The position numbers and the translations under genes were made by a program. Shown one piece after another: positions 1-9,400 of a DNA stretch of 11,747 nucleotides. The notes beneath the pieces were generated by a model. That model saw nothing but the letters and a program-made list of their open reading frames with translations, did not search any database and was not told the DNA's origin. Position 1 is the first letter of the stretch, and each line of letters opens with the position of its first letter. Source of the DNA: Candidatus Woesearchaeota archaeon (lineage in GTDB: Archaea; Nanobdellota; Nanobdellia; Woesearchaeales; JABIAG01); NCBI GenBank assembly GCA_019323235.1, contig JAHWHN010000017.1, forward strand, positions 1 through 11,747. The letters are read 5' to 3'.

Positions 1-474
1 AGTTTTATTTATGGTGCTGTAAAACTTGTATTAACTGAAGTATGGAAAATATTTCACAATTTAATATCGCCATTAGATGTTTTGTTGCTTCCATTTCAAA
101 CATTATTTAGTCTTATATCAGCAACTGCTACTATAGCAATAGTGTTGATAAATGAATCATTTCTTGATTTTGCGACTTCTTTTTATGTATTTGCAGATTT
201 AACTGAAAATGTAATCTCATTATTTGTTTCTCTACAAATATCTGGATTAGGACTAGCTAAATCATTTAAAGATATTTTTAGTGTAACAAATAAATTCACA
301 CAATTATCAACAAAAATATTTGGAGTTTTTGCAACTAGAGTTTTCCAAACACTAAATGCTTTATTCTTATTAAGAACTGCTTTTCATGCTGGATTTTCTT
401 TAGGTACTTTCTTAATGTCTTTTGATATTATATCAAATGCAATTGCAACATTTATTGATTATGTAGCTAAAGCA
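1..474 (+). other. Hydrophobic helical segment before the first PHS module
   Basis: Residues 1-158 of the open frame. The stretch is rich in Leu, Ile, Phe and Ala with few charges. The strongest candidate membrane-spanning run is around residues 25-50 (LDVLLLPFQTLFSLI, then ATATIAIVLI). A second hydrophobic run follows at about residues 114-150. Hydrophobic blocks of this kind are usual in the central and C-terminal parts of tape measure proteins, where they are thought to interact with the tube interior or the host membrane. The true N terminus lies upstream of the window, so how much protein precedes this block is unknown. Confidence 0.6.
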
Positions 475-3400
475 GGAAATTCCTTTATATCTACTTTTGC
501 TAGTGGTATCAAATCTGGTGGAAAAATATTAATTGATTCTATTGTAGGTATTTTTAAACCAATTTTAGATTATTTGCCACATTCAAATGCTGATAAAGAA
601 CCTTTAAACAAACTATTTGAATCTGGAATTGCATTTATAAAAACGATTGGAGAAGGAATAATTAAAGGTGCGAGCTTTATTTATGATGTTATAGAGTTTG
701 TGTTTAAGTCTATATGGAATATAGTTAAAAGTAAGATTTTAATTTTATCAGACTCAAGAACATTTTCAGATGTTGGATTAGAATGGGCTGAATTTATATT
801 GATTGGTTTTACAGCAACATTGTTAGGTGGATTTGTCACTATTCCTTCTTTAATAGCTACTTTTGTAATAGCACATTTATTAACATCTCAAGATTTATTC
901 TTTGAGAGCGGACAATCACTAATACATGCGTTAGGAAATGGAATATTGAGTAGTGGTAATATAGCTTATGATGCTTTTATTTCTGTATTAAGTATGATTG
1001 GAAGTTCAATAAAAGATGTTTATAAATTCTTTTATGGTGATAGAGCTTTTGCAGATATTGGATTAGAATGGGCTGAATTTATTTTAATTGGATTTTCGAC
1101 AACATTGTTGGGTGGTTTAGTAGGATTTCCTGCTATTGCTAATGCATTTATAATGGCTCATATTTTAACAGAGAAAAATGATTTATTTTTAGGTGGACAA
1201 TCTATCGTTCATTTTATTCTTGATGGAATTTGGAGTGGAATATTGAGCGGAGGTAATATAGTTTATGATGCTTTTATTTCTATATTAAGTATGATTGGAA
1301 GTTCAGTAAAAGATGTTTATAAATTCTTTTATGGTGATAGAGCTTTTGCAGATGTTGGATTGGAATGGGCTGAATTTATATTGATTGGTTTTTCAACAAC
1401 ATTATTGGGTGGTTTAGTAGGATTTCCTACTATTGCTAGTGCATTTATAATGGCTCATATTTTAACAGAGAAAAATGATTTGTTTTTAGGTGGACAGTCT
1501 ATCGTTCATTTTATTCTTGATGGAATTTGGAGTGGAATAGAAGAGGTTCATAAAGTTTTAGTTAATGTAATGTCATATATATTTTTACTTATTGATAGTG
1601 CATTAAACGAATTGTTTAAAGATATTCAAAAAGAAATATTTTCTGATGTTGATAAAAAGAAAGTTGATTGGATTAATGTTGGATTAATGTTGATGGAATT
1701 TATTGCACTTGGACTCTTTATAGCCGCAAGAGGAAATATAATTCCAGTAGCAGTAAAGAAAGTTGTTTTAGCATTTTTAGCAGCATTTAATTTGCCCGCA
1801 CCTTGGAACCAAGAAAAAACAATATTTTGGAGTATATTTGAGGGATTTGGAGATTTGATTTATGAATTTGGAGAAAAAATTGTTTCTCAAATAAATTCAT
1901 TTTTTATATCTATTGTTAATTCTTTTAGCAAAGGAGAAAGCGTTTTAAGTGAGTCTGATATATTTAAAAACATAAAAATATTTTTTGAAGAATTTGAATG
2001 GGTTGAATTAGGAATATCAATTATAAGCATGTTATCAACTGGATTGATGTTTGCTGTAATAAATGCTGCTCCATTTACTCCAATTGGTGTATTAATGAGC
2101 TTAATTGCTGGTGCGCTAATGATTCCTAATTATTGGAATGATCAAGGGAAAAATTTAGCACAAATGTTATATCTTGGATTTCTTGAAAGATTGCAAGAAT
2201 CGTTTCAAAATTTAAAAAAGGATTTTGATCCAACTACTTATTTATCTAATATTGGAAAGATTATTATAAATATTTTTTCTACACAAGATGAGTTTAAAGA
2301 TTTTGATCCTTCAAAATTATTAGGAGAGTTTATAAAATCTACAATTATGTTATTAGTTTCTGGTTTTGTGCAAGGCTTTATTGGATTCGTAAAGGCATTA
2401 GGAAATTTAATTGGTGATATTTATAATATGATTGGTGTTGCATTTTTAGGTGATAGTGAAAATAAGGAAATGTTATTTTCTATATTTATCAATATGTTTA
2501 AAGATATTGGAAATGCTTTATTAGATTTTAATTTAATTGGTGTATTTGAGGCTGTGTTTATTGCTGCTGGAAAAATAATAGTCAATGTTGGAGGTTATTT
2601 ATTAACTCAAAGTATAAATTCTTTAATTATATTTGTAAGAGATGCGTTTTTTAATGTAGGATTTTTATTGGTTGGATTTGTTCTTGGTGGATTACAAACA
2701 GCATTTGAAACATATTGGGCTGATTTTGTAATTGGATTTCAACGTTTAATGAAACGTAAGGATATAAAGCAATTTTTAACTATATTTACAGAAATTCAAA
2801 AAAGCATAAAAACAGCTTTAACAAAAAGTTTACCAAAATATATTGGAACTTCATTTGAAAAATTTGGAGAAATTTTATATCAAATTTTACCAACTACTTT
2901 ATACAATTATCTAAAAGCAACATTTTATGATATGAAACTTATTGTTCGGTATTTTTTCGAAAGTTTTGGAATTGATTTTAGTCGTATTCATACAGGCGCA
3001 CTCGCACATTTAAAGTTTTTGTTTGGAGTAAAATACGGGATTCCAAGTTTAGCGATTTTATTGTTGCAAAATATATTACCATCACCAGGCACAAAGGCAT
3101 ATAAAGTTTTAGACAAAAAAGTTAGAAAAAATACAATGGCTCACATGAGTTTAATATATGATTCAATAAAAATGTTTCAAAAGAGAGAGTCAAGATTAGC
3201 AGCAATAGGATTGGTTTATATTGATAGTTTTATTAGTGGGTTTGCTAAGATATTTTCAAGATCGGGAATACCTCAATTTATCGTTAAATATATGCACTCT
3301 GCCGTTATTCCTGCCATTGAAACAGCATTGGAAATATTTGTAGCAGTATTTCCAAGAAATGAACAAAAATTAAGATTATTAGTTGGAAATTTAATTATAA

Positions 3401-6400
3401 AACCTCTTGGTTATTTTGCAGATGGTTTGCAGGGAACATTAATTAAAATGGGAAGAGCAAGTCCAATGCAAATGTTCTTTAATTTTTTAAGAAGATTGGG
3501 TGTTGCAATACCAATAGTTTTAGGAGGAATAACAAAAACGATTCCAGTATTAGGTAAGATTTTTCATATTTTAGTTACTTATGTGTTTTCTGGAATGACT
3601 GCACTTTCATCATTCAATAGTACATTAATAAAAACATTTAATATATCGTTGCCACTCATCGGATTGTTTGTTGAATTATATTTTATTTATAAAAAAGTAA
3701 ATAAGGTAATTGAAGATTCAGGAAAAGCTTTTAATGAAACAGGTAAAAGTGGGCTGGAATTATTAGATGGCATGTCTGCTTTAAGTGCTGTAATTGGAAC
3801 TTTTTTCCAAATATTAACAGATCCAGAACATTTAAAAAGATTATTACTTGTTGTTTCTGCTTTAATGGCATTTTCTCCTGCATTAGCTGGATTAAGTATA
3901 GGAATATGGATATTGTCATTTTTTACAAAGGAGATTTCTAGTTATATAGATGCAATTACAATATGGGTAGAAACTAATTTAATGACTCAAAAAGGATTTG
4001 AAGATTTAATATTGTCAATTAAAAATAGCATTAATAAATTTTCATTTAAAAATTTTATTGATAATTTTATTAATTTAAGAGAAATTGTCAATAAAACATT
4101 TAAAGAATTTGATTATAAAAAACATATAGAAGATTTTAAAATGTTAATAAATGAATATACAGAAGCAGAAAAAATATTTTCAGCAACATTATTTGTAATT
4201 CAGGGTATTTTGGCGACATTATTTTCAACACAAGCATTTAAAGCTTTAAATCGTTTTTTCCCAGAATTTCAAAAATTTAATATTGGATTTTCAACATTAT
4301 TAGGTATGATTATATTAAAATTTGGAAATTTAAAGGAAGCTGTATTTTCAACAAATGAAGCTGTTGTTGAAACTTGGAAAAATATTGGAGAAAATGGACA
4401 GAAAATATTTACATCGCTTGGATTTGAAATTATAAATATATTTTTAGCTGCATCGTTTCATACATTGTTGCCAGTATTTATAGGATTGGCTAGAGTAGTT
4501 CTTGCTTTTAGAAAAGAAATAGTTAATTTAGGAAAAGCTATATCTTATTTGTGGGAACATAGTTCTGTATTTAGATACATTACTTATTCAATGTTAGGAA
4601 TAATTACATTATTAGTTTTAAGTCAAACAGTTATTGTTGGAATTGGTGCTGGTATATCAGCAGCAGTTGGGACATTACTTGGTGCGATTGCAACTTATCA
4701 CGATGAAATTATTAATTTTTTCGATATGATAACAAATCTTCCATCGATAATAGGAATACCATTTTTAGCAATACTTGGAGTGTTAGCATTTTTTGTTGCT
4801 AAATTTATAGCTTCTATGATAATGATTACAAAAGCTAGAGCCCAAGCTGCACAAATGATGAAAAAGAATCCAATTCTTTTAGCTTTTGGGGTTGATCAGA
4901 AAAATTTAGAAAATAATATTTTAAAAGCATCAAGAAATGCAAATACAATATTTGGTGAAACTATTGGAAGTTGTAATTCTAAAGGTATTGGCGGTTGTGT
5001 AGAAGGTGGTGTAAAAAAAGGAATTGCAAAATCGAAAAAACATACTAAAAATTGGATAGGAAATTTATTTGGTTCTCCTAAAACTTTGTCGAATCATATT
5101 AGTATTGGAATATCTGGCGGTATTAGCAAAGGAATGAAAGACGCTAGTTTTGTAGCTGGTGCTAGGGAACGTGCTAAAGAATTGAGAGGTATTGTTAGAT
5201 TAAATAAATTAGAAATTGAAAAGTTAGAAAAGAAAATGGCAAGAACTATTAGTTCTTCAGAAGCACTTCGTTTTAAGAATAGAATTGAAAGATTAAAAGA
5301 AGAAAATAGAATAAAAAGTTCAGCATTAAGAGAACAACAAGGTTTTATCTCTGGTGAAAAAGAAAGAGGAGTTATTTCATCTTTTATAAAGGGTGGAAAG
5401 GGTGCTGCAAAATCAGCACAACCATTAGATGTTAAGGATTATGAAAGAAGATTAATTTCAGTTCAAAAAAGAATAGATGATTATAATAAGATGATAGTTG
5501 ATTTACATGAAAAGAGATTTTCAACTATTAATAAAAAGTCAGTTATGGAACAAATTAAAAATATAGAAGCTAATAATGAATCAATGTTTAAAGCTTTTGC
5601 TAGTATAAAAACATCGAGTGATAGAGCTATAGCTTCTATTGATGATGATAAAAAAGGTAAATTAAAAAAACAACTAAAAGAAAGAGAACAAATACTTGGA
5701 GATATGCTAAAGATTGAGGAAAGACAAGAAAAATTATTTAAAACATCTGAATCTGGAAAAGTTAAAGATGATTACATAAAAGAGGTTAATAAACTTTCAA
5801 CACAATATGAAAATAAACGTGTTGCGTTTCAAACATTACATAACAATATTTTTGAAGAATCAAGAATATCAGCAGATGAGTTTGATCGTCTAAATAAAAA
5901 TTCAAATCAGTATTATCAAATACAACAAGGTAAATTAAAAGATTTGAATGTAACATTTGACACATTATCAAAGAATGTTTCAACTACTAAAGCAATTGAT
6001 GGCATTGAAAAACAGATAGAATATTCTGAAAAAGAAATTGCAATGCTAGAACATGCGAGAAATAAAACTCACAAATTTAATACATCAAGATTAGATCAAA
6101 TAAAACAATTGATTCAAATAAACAAAAATGAATCAGAACATCTGAGACTTGTTTTAGGAACTTCTGTTGGAGAAGGGATTGGTGATGTTGAAAAAAATAT
6201 TGCTCAAAAACAAAAAGATATTTTAGATAGAGAGCGTAAAAAATTAAGAACTGAAATGTCTGATCTTGAACATGAAATGCGTAGTAAAGCTGATAAAGAA
6301 TTTGCAACTTTAATCACAAAGAAAACAAAAGAACCTGGTTGGTTTTCAAAGTTTGTTTTAAGAGAAAAACAGATGTATGCCGTTGATGTTATACAACAAC

Positions 6401-9400
6401 ATCAACAACAAATAAGAAATATGTATGAAAAATCTAAAAAAGATGTTGATCGTGCCCCGCTTATTGATAGATTGAGAAAAACAAAGATTGAATTAAATGG
6501 AGTTAGAGAGTCATTAACAAATATCACATCTGAATTAGCTAAAAAATTTGATATTGAAGGAAAACTATCAAAAATAAAACAACCTATTGAAAAAACAAAG
6601 GGTAAAATTGGAGATATTCCAATATTTACTACGGATACGAAAAAACAAATGAATCAAATTGATCAATTGTATGATTATAATGAAAAAAGAACAGTTGAAT
6701 CTTTAAGGAAATCTATTGAATTAGAAAAACAAAGAATAATAGAAATCGAAACAAAAAGAAAAGAAGCTAATAAGAAAATTGAGAAAGAACTTAATTTAAA
6801 AAAATTAACAATATCAAACAATATTGCTGAAGAAATTATTTCAGAAGAAGTAAAATTCAAAAATATTGATGAAATCACAAAAAGAAGTTTTAATAACAGA
6901 CTAAATCTAATAGCTCAAGCAAAAGAAGAAGAGTTGAGAGCAATAGATAATATTCTTGAAATGGATAAGCGGAAATATGTAGAGAATGAAAATGATATTA
7001 ATAAATTAAATGCTTTAAGAGAGGATTTAGATAAGCTTACATTGTCTGCTGATGAAAAGAAAATTGCCGATGATTATAGAAAAACTACTGATGAAATTAA
7101 GAAGGTAAATGAAGAACTATTAGAAGACAAACAATTATTAACGGAAGAACATGAAAAAATATTAATATCAGAAGAAAAATATCAAAAACTTTTTGGAATT
7201 TACAAAGATCAATATGTAAACTTTGGAAAAGAGGAAATAAGAATAGGAAATAAATTAAAAACATTGGATGATCAACGTGAAGAGTCTATAGCAAGAAGTG
7301 GAATGTTAAAATATAGAGCTGAAACGAATACGAAAAGAATCTTAGATGAGAATGTAGATAAAATTTTAAAAATGCAGAAGATGTCTGACAGAGAAAGAGC
7401 TATGAGAATTTATTTTAATAAATTAGAAGGCAAACAACTTCAATTAGCAAAAGATTTTGTTAATGAAAAAATAATAGAAAAAGAAAGACAACAAGATATA
7501 AATAAAGAAAATGAAAAACTTGAATTAATTAATCAACAAAAGAAAGAAGTTGAAAGTATAATACTTAAAAGAAAATCAGAAAGTTTAGCATTAGAAAAAA
7601 CTATTAATACGGAATATGAAAATAGAGAAAATATTTCAAATAAAATTTTATTATCTGAACAAAAGCTTAATCAATTAAATCAACAAAAAACCAAAGTTGA
7701 TACTAGCGAGGAAATGAAAAAATATATTAAATTGCAAAGAAATGCAATTGAATTAGAAAATAAACTTGAGAATGACAAAACTGTATATGAAAATCAAGCA
7801 GAGCAAAGACATAAAACATCAATAACAAATATAGAAAACAGATATAAACAAGAAGAAGATATGTTAAAGTCTGATTCTATATCGAAAATGACTGCTTATG
7901 AAAAGTTGTTAGCACTTGAAACATCTGAAATGAATGAGATTTTAAAGAATGAATCTATAAAACGGGAATCTATCAAAAAAACATTTGATTTAAAAAGAGA
8001 GGCTATAAAAATTGAAAAAGAACAATTGCGTGCAATAGGAACTGATAAATATGCAACAAAAGCAAATCAAAAAAGATATACTGATTTTTTAGCATCGGAA
8101 GAACAAGAACAGAATTTTATAACGGCTTCTGAAAAACAAGAGATGAAAAGATTAGCAGAAAAGGTAAAAATACAAAAAACAAGTTTGGAACGCATGAAAA
8201 GGATTCGTCTTGACGCATTGGAAACTGAAGAAGCTTTAATGAATACAAATGATAAAAAAACAGTTCAAAGATTGGAGAAAAACAAAATAATTGCTGAAAA
8301 AAATATTAAGGATTTACAATATAAACAATCGTTAATGATAAATGAAGAAGAAAATCGTTATAATGCTTTAGCTCAAGAAAAAGAAAATATCGCTAAAAAA
8401 GAAATTCAACAAATACAAGAAAAATTAAATAAATTAAACAATGAAATGTCTTTCATTGAAAAAAATTCTGTGTATAAAAAAGATGAGTTATCTTTTAATG
8501 ATAAAATTTCTAATGTTAGAAAAAGAGGGGTAGAAGAAGTTGGAAAAATAAATTCACTATACCAAGAAAGATCAAATATTTTAAAAAACATATATTCATA
8601 TAAGGATATAGATGGCATTATTGATCGTGAGAAAACAAAACAAGAACAGTTAATAAATACTATTTCTCAAAAAAGAAATAAAAGTATAGATGACACTTTA
8701 AATAATTTTGAAAAAGAATTTAGAAAAACTGGAGATATGACTGAGAAAATGTTTGATAAATACAAGCAATCTCAATTGAAGTCTGCAAACGAGTTATATG
8801 AAATTCAGTCAAAAGAAATTAAAAAATTATTTAGCCAACGTAGAAAAACATTGGGTAAACAATTTCAAGAACAGAAATCAATAACGAAAGAGCAAAAAAA
8901 ATCAATTAATGAGATGTTAGAGTTGGAATCTAAACTTGGTATCATTAAAAAACACAATAGTGATTATATTAGAGATGAAAAATCAATAACAGAAAATTTT
9001 GAAAGAAATAAATTAATTTATGAAGAAAGAAGAAATAACCTAATTGCTAAAAGTCTTAAATCACAAGAATCAAAGATAGAGAATATTAATAAAGATTCTT
9101 TAAAAGCGATTCAAGAGAAAGAAAAAGAAATTAAAAGACTTTCCGATCAACAATTAAGATTTAATGATAAATTTAATTCTACAAAAATAGCTTTTATTGA
9201 GAAAGAAATTTCAAAAATAAAGCAGATAAATGAGGAATCAATTAAAGGGATAAGAGATAGACATTCAAAAGTAAATCAATATCTTGAGAAAAGATATAAC
9301 AGAGAATTAACAAATCAACAAATTCTGTATAGTGATAGAATGAGTAAACTGAATGAAACTTATTCTGGTGAAAAAGCATTATCTAAAGAGTGGATTGATA

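Noticed and set aside
958..1551. Tandem 297-base repeat considered as CRISPR-like, satellite or mobile-element DNA.
   Set aside because: The period is an exact multiple of three, the frame stays open, there are no spacers or terminal inverted repeats, and changes are largely conservative. It is a protein-level repeat.
4855..4875. Internal ATG pair (ATGATGAAAAAG) considered as the start of a separate gene or internal translation start.
   Set aside because: No purine-rich ribosome binding site lies just upstream, and the upstream frame continues without a stop.
1..4899. Hydrophobic repeats considered as a multi-spanning membrane transporter.
   Set aside because: The units carry the GxxLIxxxxxGI motif of tape measure proteins and lie in the same frame as the coiled coil. 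No transporter motif is recognisable.
3731..8618. Several shorter minus-strand open frames (62-76 codons at 3731-3919, 5786-5983, 6077-6307, 6675-6878 and 8406-8618).
   Set aside because: All are antisense to the long + strand frame, are low-complexity Phe/Leu/Ile-rich, and show no convincing start context.
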